Shown here: in pieces, positions 52,291 through 64,000 of the stretch | Numbering within the stretch: the stretch's first letter is position 1 | Layout: each line of letters opens with the position of its first letter | Assembly: GCF_001039355.2 (NCBI RefSeq) | Contig: NW_019775935.1 | Coordinates: 435,570 to 499,569 of the forward strand | Direction of reading: 5' to 3' | Length of the DNA stretch: 64,000 bases | Source: Lingula anatina | Taxonomy: Eukaryota; Brachiopoda; Lingulata; Lingulida; Lingulidae | Position numbers and translations under genes: made by a program | Notes under the pieces: generated by a model | The model's database searches: none | Seen by the model: the letters and a program-made list of their open reading frames with translations, nothing else | What the model was told of the DNA's origin: nothing

Positions 52291-52733
52291 ACATGTACAT
52301 ATTTGGTTACTGGTTGGTGGCAAATATTTATCTGTTTTTCATTAGATATTGATATACTATTCAATGATTTATGAACAATTGTACTTGTCCAATCCTCTAA
52401 CAAAGTGTCTCTAAAGATTTAGAAAGTGAAAGTACAATAGGTTATCTTACAAATGCCCAATATATATTTGGAACCAAACTGAATTTTCTAATTATAATGA
52501 GTAAGTGTTGAGAAATTGCAAAAAATATGTTTGAAAGATCACTAGAAGGAATTCCTTGCATGCAGAAAACACATTCATTACGTAACAATTACATAATAAA
52601 GTAAGGATATGAAATGAAAAGCAGTTGAAATAAGCTTTCTATTGATATGTTACATGTTGGTATATCTTGGTTGGTTTAGAAGATAGCTGCCCCTGTTAAT
52701 TACAACCTTAAGTACTATCATGCATCATCCACA

Positions 52734-52739
52734 AAAAAA

Positions 52740-52786
<47 letters not shown>

Positions 52787-52789
52787 ACA
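52734..52789. repeat. (AAAT)n tetranucleotide microsatellite
   Basis: About 13 tandem AAAT units preceded by an A run. It could be the expanded tail of an old retroposon, but no element body was identified upstream. Confidence 0.95.
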
Positions 52790-55746
52790 ACATAAAAATG
52801 TGTGTGTATTTCTCATATACCTGGTTATAAAATAATATTGCCAGCATGTCCTACTCCATTTTTGTAATTGTGTATCACTTTAAATCTGAGTTGACCACAT
52901 TTTATATTAAAAATAGTGGCACATTATTCCATTACAAGTGAGGATAATTTATACATATATCACCCACAAAATATTCCATTATCAAGCAGCATATGCATTG
53001 AGAAAACTGAATAACTGCAGTTAATGATTCACATTATACTAATGTTTATCATATTATCATTTGACAAATTCCTCTTTGTCTGGCATTAATGGAATATTTT
53101 TTTGATTGCAATATCACAACTGAAACATTGAAATGTCAGAACTTAGTTTGGCAATGGATCTGTTCAACATAAATCATATTATGATTTTTGTCACCCCCAG
53201 TTTAATTCTCCTGAATTTCAGTGATATCAGTGATTCACCTGACCTTTGTATGCTGGCCAACACTTACTGTCACCAGGCAGTTGGTGGGTTGGCACAGTAT
53301 AAGAATACTTGCTGCCTTTTTCACACCAAGCAATATAGTTATCCAGTCTGTACAGGTTCACTTTGAGAGATTGATAGCTTTATAATCTGGCCATTACACA
53401 AGAGAGGTTTTAAAACAGTGAGAGGCTTGGATGGAAGCTGGTCAAATTGTTCATGTCTTTAATTTGGCGATTGCAATCACAAATACTCTATAAAGTATCC
53501 TCAATATAGTTCTACACTATTTCAATAATTGCGAGTGTAATTTATTTTAATAGATTTTGATTTATAAATTAAAAAAATAACAAATATTGAGGACCACTAA
53601 CCATACTAAATGTGCCAATTTTTTGTAAGTGGTCATTAAAAACATAACTCTTTGTCCTTTCCTTTCAAAACAATATAGATAGCTATAACCAATAAGAAGG
53701 CGGTAATTAGCTAATTTGCCCTTGACATTTTTGAAGGGACTGGCTTGACTTGTACTCACTAGCCCTCTCCTAGCATTCCTATTTGTGATAGTAATGGTCA
53801 AGGTCACAAGAGAGTAGTTGTCAATTTGACAGCTCCTATTGGTTGCCCATCTCACCACATTGATAGGAAAAAAGTCTCAGTCTAAATATTCAAATCATAA
53901 CATAAGGCCTGGGTTTGGAGAGAAAGAGTTGACAGATTTGTTAAAGAAAAATTAAACCCTCAAGATGAAAGAAAATTTCATTTGAAAGGAAAAAAGTCTT
54001 CTCTCCAAGAAGGAAAAAAATTCCAAAGGATAAAAAAGTATGATTTTCATGAAAAATCTAAGTCTGAGGACTTGAAGGTTGAAGGCAATTACATATTGAC
54101 AAAGGGTAGGTCCTACTCAGTATATGTGTTGTAGACAGAAAGAATGGCCGGGTGCCAATGTGAAGTATGTATATGTTAATTTTTTTGAATAAATACGTTT
54201 GTAGGGTTTGATTAAGAAGGTAAATAAGTGTATTTCTTAAGCATTCATGCATATAATGCAATAAGTATAGACATAGGATTATAAATTGTTAAAATGTTAA
54301 TTGTTAGTTTCATTTGCTGTGTGACTTAAATATATAGTTGCCACATCTTCCTGTGCTGTTGAATTCAGTTGTTGCAGTCAAGTCATTGTTGTTTTTAGAT
54401 GACGCAATCAATGTTTTTAATCCCACCTGTACATTGTTTGAAAGTTTGTTTCATGTTAAAAAAAGCTTGGACTAATCATACATGATTGGTCACTTGAATG
54501 ACATATTTTGGGTGTGTTAACTTGAGCGCTGTTAATATACTCTTGATTTGGTCTTATATATAACATAATCAATCTACATTAAGTTTTTGTAAGCCAAGCT
54601 TAGTGTTGTTCAAATGGACATATTTCTTTTTATTTCATATTAAGACAAACTGGAATGACTTGTATGACTGAGAAACTGGCAAAATGTATGGTTACATGGT
54701 TTTGGTATGATTATGAACATATAACAGTATAATCTTGATAAAATCACTGTATTTGTACTATCACAGCTCATTTGTCAGTTACTGCCAACTCATCTCGAGG
54801 ATAAAAGTTTTAATGAATTTATTTTATGCATGAAAGAGGGTTAAAAGCAGTATTTTGTGTGAAATGTTCAAAAATGGGAGGAGTTTTTGAGAAGCCAGAG
54901 ATGATTTCTCTCTCTTTTTTAGCATTCTCCATTCCCATTCCTGAGTGAGTCACCATATTCACATCAGTGTAAAGTAGAATATCACACAGATATACTACAT
55001 ATGTGTATCAAATCCATTCAGTGTAATATTCTTTGACATTTTCTGTTCCCATGCATCCCCAGCAGTCAGCGTGTCAGCAGTAGTTATTGAGTTTTAAAGT
55101 GTATAGTTCCACCGTGTCTGTCCGAAGCAATTAGGAACTTACTTATGTATGCAACTTGATCATGCGCTATTTAATTGATGAACACAAACTGCTATGGTCA
55201 ACTGTGCAATCAATTTGTACCCAGTTCCATTATTTGCTCCCATTAGTCGGGTAACAGCAATTATTTACATTAATCCAAAACAATTAATGCATAATGCACA
55301 AGTTGAACTCAGGATATTGCGTGTCTGCATGGAATGATTGAAGGTGTAGGGACCTAGCTCATCTAAGATTTATTGATGTAATTATTGATGCTGGAGTCAC
55401 TGTTTTTAAGCTGTTTTCGTCTTTTTAAAAATATCACATAAAATGTTTACATTCGAAATTGATTTTCTGGTTCTTTATTGTTTCGGTGTTATTTGACTCC
55501 CTAGAATATTTCATGATCAGAAGTGAATGTAGTATTGCAAAACTCTTGACGTTCCACTGAGTGTTTATCTGAATCCTTTTCCTGAGACTGCTTGAAAGCA
55601 ACTGCCTTTTAAATTGTTCGTATTTGATTATTCTTTCTGTCTGTGAGAATTAAAGATTATGTTTGGCTATATGTGTTGAAATCAGGACTTTGAGGATTTT
55701 CGTTTGCCATTTTCACCATGTTACAAAGTGAACTTCATGACTACTA
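52790..55746. other. Non-coding region, no gene supported
   Basis: No coding exon was recognised. A homeobox- and POU-site-like stretch at its distal end is listed separately. Confidence 0.45.
55085..55320. promoter_or_regulatory. Candidate cis-regulatory element rich in homeodomain/POU-type words
   Basis: The stretch is dense in ATTA-core words: TTTAATTGATG, CAATTATTTACATTAATCC and ACAATTAATGCATAATGC. It looks like complex, non-repetitive sequence between simple-repeat areas. Such composition is seen in developmental enhancers, but AT-rich DNA yields these words by chance, so the call is weak. Confidence 0.2.
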
Positions 55747-56027
55747 AAATTTGGTATATTGTAGCGGACTGATGAACAGCCAGTTTTCTCAGTTATTTAC
55801 ACATGCAGGCAGGCAGGCAGGCAGGCACACACACACACACACACACACGTAGATATGCACATGCACACACATACACATACACATACACATATACACATTG
55901 ATTATAAGAATGGTTCTGTGTGTAAATTTCCCAGTAGTAAATTTGGTACATTGTAGTGGACTGATGAACAGCCAGTTTTCTCAGTTATTTACACATGCAG
56001 GCAGGCAGGCAGGCAGGCAGGCACATA

Positions 56028-56058
<31 letters not shown>

Positions 56059-56149
56059 GTAGATATGCACATACATATGCACACACACACATACACATAC
56101 ACATATACACATTGATTAAGAATGGTTCTGTGTGTAAATTTCCCAGTAG
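55747..56149. repeat. Tandem duplication of a microsatellite-bearing unit (192 + 211 bp)
   Basis: Two consecutive units (55747-55938 and 55939-56149) share the same order. Each has AAATTTGGTA(T/C)ATTGTAG, a GGCA array, a CA array, GTAGATATGCACAT, mixed ACATAC repeats, then GAATGGTTCTGTGTGTAAAT. They differ mainly in repeat lengths and a few substitutions. Confidence 0.9.
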
Positions 56150-57417
56150 CCCATGTCAAACATCGAAGGTTTCTTAGTCACTGGTACTATTTTCAACCAT
56201 GCAGTATCTTTTCAGTGTTGTTTGTCTTTGTATTAAATTATTAAATGGAATCAAATTGTAATTTACTCTTGAATATAAAAACTTAAGGTACTTTTGGAAA
56301 GATGTATGTTAAGTTGGGCAAATACAGACAGCAGCTTTAGACGTTATACTCAAAGACTTCATCACATAATGGGATTAATGCACCAAACTTAAAAGGTTTC
56401 ATCGATGTCTGAAAGTTACTTTATTATAGATTCAGTCGAAAGGTGTAGGGATTCTCTGTTGAGGAACTTCAAAGAAAATTCTTCTCATTGTATGGAAGGA
56501 AAGGTCACAGAGATGGCACTTTCTCTATAGGGAATAATTATAAGTTGAAAAGGTTTCCATGCATTTGGAAACAATCATTTTTTTATTTATTCTAGAATGT
56601 AGTAGTGTTCCTGTGATTCATTGAAGTGTATCAGGATTTTTTTTCTTTTTATTTGAAGCATTGATTATTTTTTGTCAGACAATCAATAATTCTGTACTAG
56701 GTGAATGTTTTTTTATGCATCACCTCATTTTTGCCTGAGTATATATGAAAAAAGTTTCATCTTGCATACATATTGAATAAATGCCTGTATGTCTTATAAA
56801 CAAATAATAAGCAGTGTGAGCATTATATCTTAAGTGGATGATTTTCCTAGAATTCCACTTATGAAGCCACCGTGTACTTAAATATTTTTTAAAATATATA
56901 AATTAACAAAGCTGTGCCAAAATATTCAAGCGCAGGAAGAAAAACTGCAATCATAATCATATAGTGTGCTGTGGTGTTTGTTGTGAAGACTTCTTGCACT
57001 CAACTGTAGCATAAAAGTTAATGGAAATCATTCAAGAAAGCCAAAAATAAGGCTGTTGGGTCTGCTTGATATCATATAAGACTAGCAATCATGCAAGAAT
57101 CTTTGTGAAGTGAGGTGAACTTTTCAGCTATAAGGATGAAGCCTTCATAGACAGGGTTTGTCATCTCAAGCAGGACAAAATGATATATCTATATATATGT
57201 AAAACATGATGAAGTTGTACTATTGAACAGTAGACTGTAATTAGACAGAACTTGAGAGAAAACAATCATAATACGTAATGTTGATGGTTGGTCTGTTGAA
57301 TAACTTTTGCTTATATTTATTTTATTTATTCCTTTAAAAAAAAGCATAAAGATACAAACTGTGACTGTGCATATTTTCATAGGTTTCCACAATTATGAAT
57401 TCTGTTACAAGGGCGGA

Positions 57418-57574
57418 TTTAGGCCGTCTTCTGGGTCTTCAGGAAGACGGTCAGATTTTCAAGATTACATTGACGGGTATCTAATTTGTTCTGTTGGAAG
57501 ATGTAAAAATTGGAGGATGGATCAACAAAAATAATTTGGAAGACTGTCAGAAAATAGCTCTGGGTCTGCCCCTG
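57418..57574. mobile_element. hAT-like MITE, copy 2 (157 bp)
   Basis: It begins CAAGGGCGGATT and ends GTCTGCCCCTG, diverged forms of the copy-1 ends. It is flanked by TGTTA at 57413-57417 and 57575-57579. Most of the interior aligns with copy 1, including GGCCGTCTTCTGGGTCTTC and GGTCAGATTTTCAAG. A small internal deletion accounts for most of the length difference. Confidence 0.8.
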
Positions 57575-57627
57575 TGTTATACTGTAAAAGATTTGTATTT
57601 CAGGCATAACTGGTAAACAAGAGTTAA

Positions 57628-58256
57628 AGTCATAATAACTCTTCGTTTTGGCCAAAAATTGGATTTTCCTAGAAAAAACAGCAATTTTCCCGTACTTACC
57701 AATGGTCAACGACCCCATTCCTGCATTCAAAGTTAATCCAGGGTTTTTTTCCTAAACGTACGGTTTTTTGTTAAAATCTCTTAAGAGATTTTAACTGACG
57801 GAGCTCTCTCTGACATTGCAAAATAACTGGTGACCTACTTAAAACCGCGGGAAAAGCAGACAACAACAACACTATATAAGATTCATGAGATATATTCGTC
57901 TTTTTGTTAAAAATGCATTTATATCCACAATGTGTGCCATTCTGGGCTTTTGGTTATCCGACACACTGTACAAAAACTCGTAACTTACGTCTGCGTCCGC
58001 ATTAATGTGTTTGGCGCCATGTTATTTTGGTCTCGAATGAACGCGAGAATCCGCGTGACACCATTACGTCATTAGCAACGAATGCCTTGATGACTGGGAA
58101 GAAAAGCATCGAAAGCCCCATTGACAAGCACAGATTTTAGTTTTACTACAATAACGGCCATTTTAGTGGTAAAATACAATAGAATATATTTCCATGCGTT
58201 GTTTACAATGTATTTCATGCGAAATTTTGAATCTCAAAGGAAGAGTTATTATTGCT
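57628..58256. mobile_element. MITE with central 26-bp palindrome, long copy (about 629 bp)
   Basis: The left end is AGTCATAATAACTCTTCG and the right end GAAGAGTTATTATTGCT, imperfect terminal inverted repeats. A perfect palindrome, GTTAAAATCTCTT joined to its complement, lies at 57770-57795. Both ends match the element at 62264-62608 in the opposite orientation. The interior carries CG-containing sequence including TTACGTCA, a CRE-like word. No open frame of note. Confidence 0.7.
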
Positions 58257-58804
58257 TTTATAACTTTAAAAAAATTCTCAGTGCATTATAGTGCTAGAAT
58301 TTCTTTCCAAAAAATCTAATTAATAGTCTGTCCTTTCCTAGGCTTTTCTGAAAGTTATTTGAATGTCTGTCAGTATCTTATCGGTTACCTTGCAATTTAC
58401 AACAGACAGACAGACAAAAATGAAATAGTTTGTGGGAAATAAATTAGTTATACGATGCAATAACTGCAATTAGATACTGTGCTGTATGTCACAGCTAGGT
58501 GTAGGTTGGTGCCCTTATGCTCAGAGTGCTCAGAACCTAGAATGTTCTAGAATTCATTGAAATTGTGAGTACGTGTATAATCCATTCTGATTTCATGGAA
58601 AATTTGTGGACAGGAGGTGTGTGTAGTGGCTGATATATATTATTTTTTACACTGCTGCATAAGGAATTTATTGATTGTATTCATGTCACTCTAGGTGGCA
58701 ATAAACGAAGGTCTTGAGTGTCTGTGCTATATTATACTTTAATCACCTCTTGTACTTTTATGATCAGTCATCTTTTGTTAAAGTAGCAATTTTCTTTTTT
58801 CCAG

Positions 58805-58964
58805 GCTGTGATGTACTTGTAATCTGGTAGAACAGGTCAGAACGAATCATCTACACATTGAGGAAGCTTACCTGGTCTTTATCTCACTGGAAACCATCCT
58901 CACGGATAGCTTGACCTCTGTTGAACTCATGATACTCTGTGAATTGGATTAATGCATATTGTAG
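58805..58964 (+). other. Candidate non-coding (5' UTR) exon
   Basis: A very strong acceptor (TTTTCTTTTTTCCAG) ends at 58804 and a strong donor (TAG|GTAAGTCT) follows at 58965, giving 160 nt of higher-complexity sequence. Stops occur in all three forward frames, so it can only be an untranslated exon, for instance of a plus-strand gene continuing past the window. It rests on splice-site pattern alone. Confidence 0.3.
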
Positions 58965-61900
58965 GTAAGTCTTTAAGTCACTTTTGTGGCAAAAAAAAAA
59001 AAAAACTCTTAAATTCATCTGAAAATCAAGGCTTACAATGGTAAATGAGAATATTTTTATTGAGTGTATACTCATTAGCAGGTGTATAGTTTCAGTCAGA
59101 TGGCCATTCAAATAATTTTATGTTAAAAGTATGTATTTGACAAAATGGATGCATGTCCTGAATGTGTGTTCTTGATAAAAAATATTAAATATTTGACGTC
59201 TTGACCAGCAGTAGTAATCATATATAAGTTTGGCATGAGCATTGTGGAAAAAAAGAAAAAATAGTAATTGAAATGATTGTAAGTTTTAACAATTCTTGGT
59301 GATACCTCACATGTTGTTTTATGAACAAACTTGTGTTTGGTATGTTATAATTAGTAATATGAAATGAAATAATAAAAAAATTACTTATTTAATAAATGGA
59401 AATGAAAAACCTTGTAATTTAATATATACATGAGCTTGTTATGTGCTTGATTGCTTCTCTGGGGAGTATTTGGTTGCTGAACAAGCCATTACCAAATTAG
59501 GCTACTTTCATTATCAGCATATAACCATAAACCTCTGCATCTTTGTGGGTTTCTGGATAACTATATATCTCACTAGGGGATCTAAATATCAAAACACCAA
59601 GGCATGGCGGCAGCGAGTGCATGCGCGTGCGTGCACACACATACACACACACAACAGGTAAAGGAGCCGAGCATGTAATTCTGTCGATTCTGGTTCTGAA
59701 CAGTAACAAGTGACTAGATAATCAACACTGACAGAACAATTGTGCTTTATGGAACTGTGTACATTGACAAGTCTGAGTGATCTATTTGAAACAATTTGGG
59801 GGCCATCACCACCAGATTTAAAACACTGATATTTTTTCAGTTTTTTCGTTTTTTTATGTGAATTAATCATTTCTCCTAGATGAATTAATTTTTTATCAGC
59901 ACATTTAAGACATCTATGATGCATTATAGTGTTGAAACTAAATATGACCTTCCATTGTATGCTATATAACCTGCCTCAGCCCCTACATATGTACTTAATG
60001 CCAAAGAAGTCCTGTGATTCTGCAATGCTTGTTGGGTAGTGGCTGCAAAAAACAGCAGTCATCCTCCAAGTTGCATTAGGACCCATTAGAGAGAAACTAT
60101 TTGATATGCCAAAGTGACTTGAAATATAACAAGTCGCTGAGGTTATTTGAGTTCTTACTAGCAGTGTATCATGGTAGAAAAAGAATATCAGAACCTAATT
60201 ATCAACACTGGTGCTCATTGTAGGCCATATGTTGGATTATTTAGCACTACATGGTGAAACGTGATTGTCTTGGAACTTAATATACCTAATGTTTGGTTAT
60301 AGGCATTTACTATAATAAATAAAAACATATCAAATTTTCCACCATGGTAATTAAATAGACAACAGTTGGTATTTTTAAATATTCTGAATATTAAAATATT
60401 AAAATACTCAGAATATCTGTTGAGTAGTTCAAAATTGGGATTGGTTTAAGTATGGTTAGAAAAATGACCAAAATGTATGGCAATGACTCAAGTTTTTCAA
60501 TGGGTAAAAATTATCAATTTTTCAGATACATAATTTAAGTATCATTAAAATTGCATATGTGGGTAGCCTGCATTGCTACAACTGAATAAGAATGTTCAAA
60601 CTTTAAGAATCTATCAATTGAAATATACAGCATCTGTAAAATTTACAATTTTTCCCGTTGAAAAGATTGAGTCATTACTATATTCATCTTGAAGTCTGCT
60701 GTTGCAGATGAAAAATAAGCGGGAAATGTAAAGGACATGTGCAACCATCCAAATTACAATTGATATTCTGTTGAGTTTTTTGGGGTGTTGTTCAAGTACT
60801 CAAGTTGGCAATTTTAAAAGTTGCATTACAAAAGTTTTGCTAAATGTCTTCGATCTTGTCGTTATTCAGAGAAGCACTTATCTTGCTCCACAACAATTAC
60901 TTTGCACAATTGAGTGTGAGCTCCGTGAGCTTCACCTTCTGCTTTGACTTTAAAGTAAGATGAGTCATGCTAAGCTGACTGAATCTACAGTTTAAGTAGA
61001 CTTTTAATTTTATTCAGTGAGAAAAAAACCTACAACCATCGATAAAACAACTGTGTGTATAGTCCTTTGAACAGTCCTCTATCGCTCCACTCATTCTATT
61101 CAGTTGGTGTGGCAGCATGGTGTAGTAGTATGGTAGGAATTGATTTGGCCATAATAGGATTACAGTAACTAGTACTTTATATTTGTATTCTCCATAACCC
61201 CCTTGAGAAAGGTGTGCCAGTGAAACGTGAACCACCTGGCGATGCAGTGAAGTTGGTTTCTGAGATACCTAGGAAGAGACAGGGTCAATAAAAGTAGAGA
61301 GCAGCAGACAGTGAGAAACTAGGTGTGGACTAATGAGGCTTATTTATAGCAAATCCCAGAGTCAATAAACATTAAAAATTTATAAAACAAAGTAATCAGA
61401 GACTGCTTGCCTTTGATTAGGAACAATTAAATAATCGGCCAATTGGCTCCATATAAACAGAAGAGGATTGTATTGCATTCTCATAAACTATTGCAGGAAT
61501 GCAATTTCAATGAAAGAAGAGTATGCATGAGGGATTCCCTATACTTAAAGGCCTGTCTGCTGGCCATTTTGAAGTGGCACAATTAGGTGGATTAAGTCTG
61601 AAGTAGGACATTTAATAACTATACTTCGATAAATTACACTTTAAATGCGAAAATTACACCTTATATGTGTGCAGATTTGTACAGGTAATTCAAAGCTATA
61701 ATGTTTGAATTTCAGGGAATTTTCAAATGATACTGTCTACCAAACATTTTGCTTGTAGCTTCTATTGATTTGATTTTGCTTTGAGTGGAAAGAATATGGT
61801 TTGGCATATATTGAAAGTAACCATTCTTCATCTGTTTGTTGTGTTCTGTTTCCCTAAAATACAGGGAACCAATAAATATAATGTAGTGTTATAATGGATT

Positions 61901-62263
61901 GCTGCAAGTGACTATAGTAATGGTAAACTGTTGTTAAAACTGGTTATTTCCATTCATTGATTGCCTCTGTATGCATACATTGATTTGGTGATAGAAAAAT
62001 ACTCCTCAAGTCACAATCAATGTATTGATGGTTGGGAACTTTCATGTGTCATTTCATTATTCACGAGGAGTTTGTTGTCCAGAAATTAGTGTTATAAAAA
62101 TTGGTTGTTCTTTTAAAATGGTAATCAAGTGTTATATAAAATGTGCTTCAGCATTCATTCAGAAGCTGGAATTTTCTGTGATAAACGTGTGTCATACTGT
62201 ACATATATTATCATACTGCTCTCTTCAGAATCATTACCTTATCTTTTTTCTGAAGTATCTTAA
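58965..62263. other. Non-coding region, no gene supported
   Basis: No coding exon was found. It contains a short mixed CG/CA repeat near 59615-59655 and an AT-rich inverted repeat near 60370-60415. Otherwise nothing was recognised. Confidence 0.45.
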
Positions 62264-62608
62264 AGGGATAATAACTCTTCGTATGAGATCTATATTTCAC
62301 AATAAAAACATTGTGAATAACTCATAGAAATATAATATATTCTGTTTTACCACAAAAACGGCAGTTATAACTTATAGGTATTTTTTCTGATATCTGAGCT
62401 TGTTTTTAGACCACGTAACCTCTACTGATGGCTATACTCTGTTAAAATCTCTTAAGAGATTTTAACAAAAAAACAAACTTTTTAGAAAAAAACCAGGGAC
62501 TAACTTTGAATGTAAAAATGGATTCATTAACCATTGGTAAGTATGGGAAAATTGTTGTTTACTCCAGGAAAATTAATTTTTTGGCCGAAACGAAGAGTTA
62601 TTATCCCT
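62264..62608. mobile_element. MITE with central 26-bp palindrome, short copy (about 345 bp)
   Basis: It begins AGGGATAATAACTCTTCG and ends CGAAGAGTTATTATCCCT, near-perfect terminal inverted repeats. A TTAA or TAA lies at both borders, so the target duplication is TTAA or TAA. The perfect 26-bp palindrome is at 62441-62466. Its left part matches the complement of the right part of 57628-58256, and its right part matches that element's left part. It is therefore an inverted, internally deleted relative. TTAA with an AGGG start would fit a Kolobok- or piggyBac-like mobiliser, but this is tentative. Confidence 0.75.
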
Positions 62609-62985
62609 TAATTTAACTGTACTACCAGTGCGGCACTGGCAGTACACATGGTTTTAGTCCTGACATGTCTTGTCCACTGGCTCCACTGGGTCTGCCTGCT
62701 CCACAGGGTCTGTCGTCACATCACCGTTACCGCTTCCCCTCTTAGAGTACAAGATTCTGTGTTCCCATCTCTTGTATGTAGGTCACATATAATCTTAACT
62801 CGAACCATGTAAATTTTGGGCTTTGTCAATGCACTGGTCTAGGTGTGGCACTTGTCACAATGTACCCTTGTCCAAAATTTGCAAAATTAAATGCTAAATA
62901 TCTCCCAAACCAAAGGAAATATGGGAAAAATTACTATAGATGCCTGTCCGAAAGTCATGTGGAAATTTCAAATATGCTCTTGGAT

Positions 62986-63012
62986 TGACCTTTGACCTTT
63001 ATTTCAAGGTCA
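62986..63012. promoter_or_regulatory. AGGTCA half-site cluster (DR1 plus a third half-site)
   Basis: TGACCTTTGACCT at 62986-62998 is, on the other strand, AGGTCA-A-AGGTCA, the direct-repeat-1 layout bound by HNF4/RXR-type nuclear receptors. An opposing AAGGTCA follows at 63006-63012. Whether it is used is unknown; it could also be part of a repeat. Confidence 0.35.
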
Positions 63013-64000
63013 AACAGTCCATATTTTTGTAATAATTCTCTTTTTCTTTTGCAAAAAAATTATTTGTGCCAATTTTTTAGAAACTATAGACATGGACTTA
63101 ACCTATAATATTATGGGCAGTTGTTAAACTTGGGTCATCTTTCATCTTCTTAGGTTTGGGTCAGTGGGTGTATTATATCACGGGAGAAGCAGCCATTAGA
63201 TGCCAAAACTGAAAACTCTCTCTAATTCTGGAACTGTTAACGTTAATGCTAGAGACCTCTTGTTTGTTGCATTTTGTAGAGCTTGCCAATTTGAATTCAT
63301 GGTTTAGAAGCTACATATCATTTAGATGTGCAAGGCAGGCACTGGGCTTCATTTTTATTGTTTTATAATACAAACATTTTGTAATATTGATTTAAATATA
63401 CCAGGATGATCAAGACATTAATTTCTAGATGGTACCAGACCAAAATTCTATTCAATGATTTTTTTTCAGACCATTTATGTAGAGACAATGTTATTCATAT
63501 TAAATTCCAATATTCTTCACTGTCAGTTCTGTTTCCAATCAACCTTTATGAACATATGCCAATTGTATCTAGCTGCTAACTTTTGCCATAGGAAGGAAGT
63601 CATAATCCAGCCAGTACATATACTGTCTGCTGTTAGCTGGCTTTTATCTTCTTTTCAGTCTTCCCTAGCAGTCTGTTATGCAGTCAATTAGCAGTCCAGC
63701 CTCCATGGCAGTTTATTATATGGTTAAATACATAAGCTTGTTGAAAAAGACTTGTGTTCATTATCAGCCATTATGTGAGATGCAATAACACCTGTTCTCC
63801 ATCTGGAAATGGTTTCATTTCAAAGAGCATTCAATTTTTTTCATACCAATGATTTTATTTAGAATAAAGTTAAATTTTATCAAAATTGTAATTGTTTTTT
63901 AAACATACATTATACATACATTCCCTTTTTCATATTTCATTATGTATAGTCACAAAATGTGTTTTTTAAATCCTGAACACTGTTGGTTTATATTGTTGCC
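63013..64000. other. Non-coding region to the window end
   Basis: No coding exon, RNA gene or repeat was recognised. The 78-codon open frame at 63455-63691 has no family resemblance. Confidence 0.45.

Noticed and set aside
52135-52323. Minus-strand open frame similar to one at 57419-57730
   Set aside because: The similarity comes from the shared hAT-like MITE sequence, which is non-coding, not from a protein family.
55995-56177. Open frame rich in His-Thr codons
   Set aside because: Translation of a CA microsatellite array.
61190-61260. Possible tRNA- or SINE-like stretch (GTGAAACGTGAACC)
   Set aside because: No A-box/B-box pair or cloverleaf could be formed around it.

Overview
This is an AT-rich, intron-rich animal genomic window. 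GT-AG introns, poly(A) signals, abundant microsatellites and small non-autonomous DNA transposons fit an invertebrate metazoan. A marine lophotrochozoan or invertebrate deuterostome is plausible, but the sequence alone does not fix the phylum. All exon boundaries were placed by hand from reading frame, splice sites and remembered family alignment, not from transcripts.

Region 1-21129 (minus strand) is the 5' part of a SET-binding factor / myotubularin-related gene (SBF, MTMR5/MTMR13 type). Eighteen coding exons join in frame from ATG 21129 to the exon ending at 1925. They encode the first 753 residues: the tripartite DENN domain and most of the SBF2-type region. The GRAM, pseudophosphatase and PH parts lie beyond the window's left edge. 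Intron 1 is about 11 kb.

A compact divergent promoter (21130-21586), with a YY1-like site, separates SBF from a plus-strand gene at 21587-33970. That gene predicts a 1,825-residue protein I do not recognise: a Gln/Pro-rich N-terminus, three U1/JAZ-type zinc fingers, and one 3.75-kb exon. The exon encodes a charged region and about 13 copies of a Tyr/Phe-rich module of about 35 residues, ending in four near-uniform 102-104-residue units. A short C-terminal region follows. This is the most novel item in the window. Its third coding exon appears twice around a single N, which looks like an unmerged allelic contig overlap rather than biology.

Region 36108-38079 (minus strand) is a complete six-exon RPL12 (uL11) gene of 165 codons. 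Its last coding exon holds only one codon plus the stop.

From about 38.2 kb to the end (about 26 kb) I find no convincing coding exon. It holds microsatellites, a tandem duplication, three families of TIR-bearing miniature elements (a 5-bp-TSD hAT-like pair, a pair with an AGGGATAATAACTC-type end and a central 26-bp palindrome, and a 235-bp foldback), one candidate non-coding exon and some homeobox-site-rich stretches. It reads as a gene desert or the introns and regulatory territory of a gene lying mostly outside the window. No tRNA, rRNA or CRISPR was seen.
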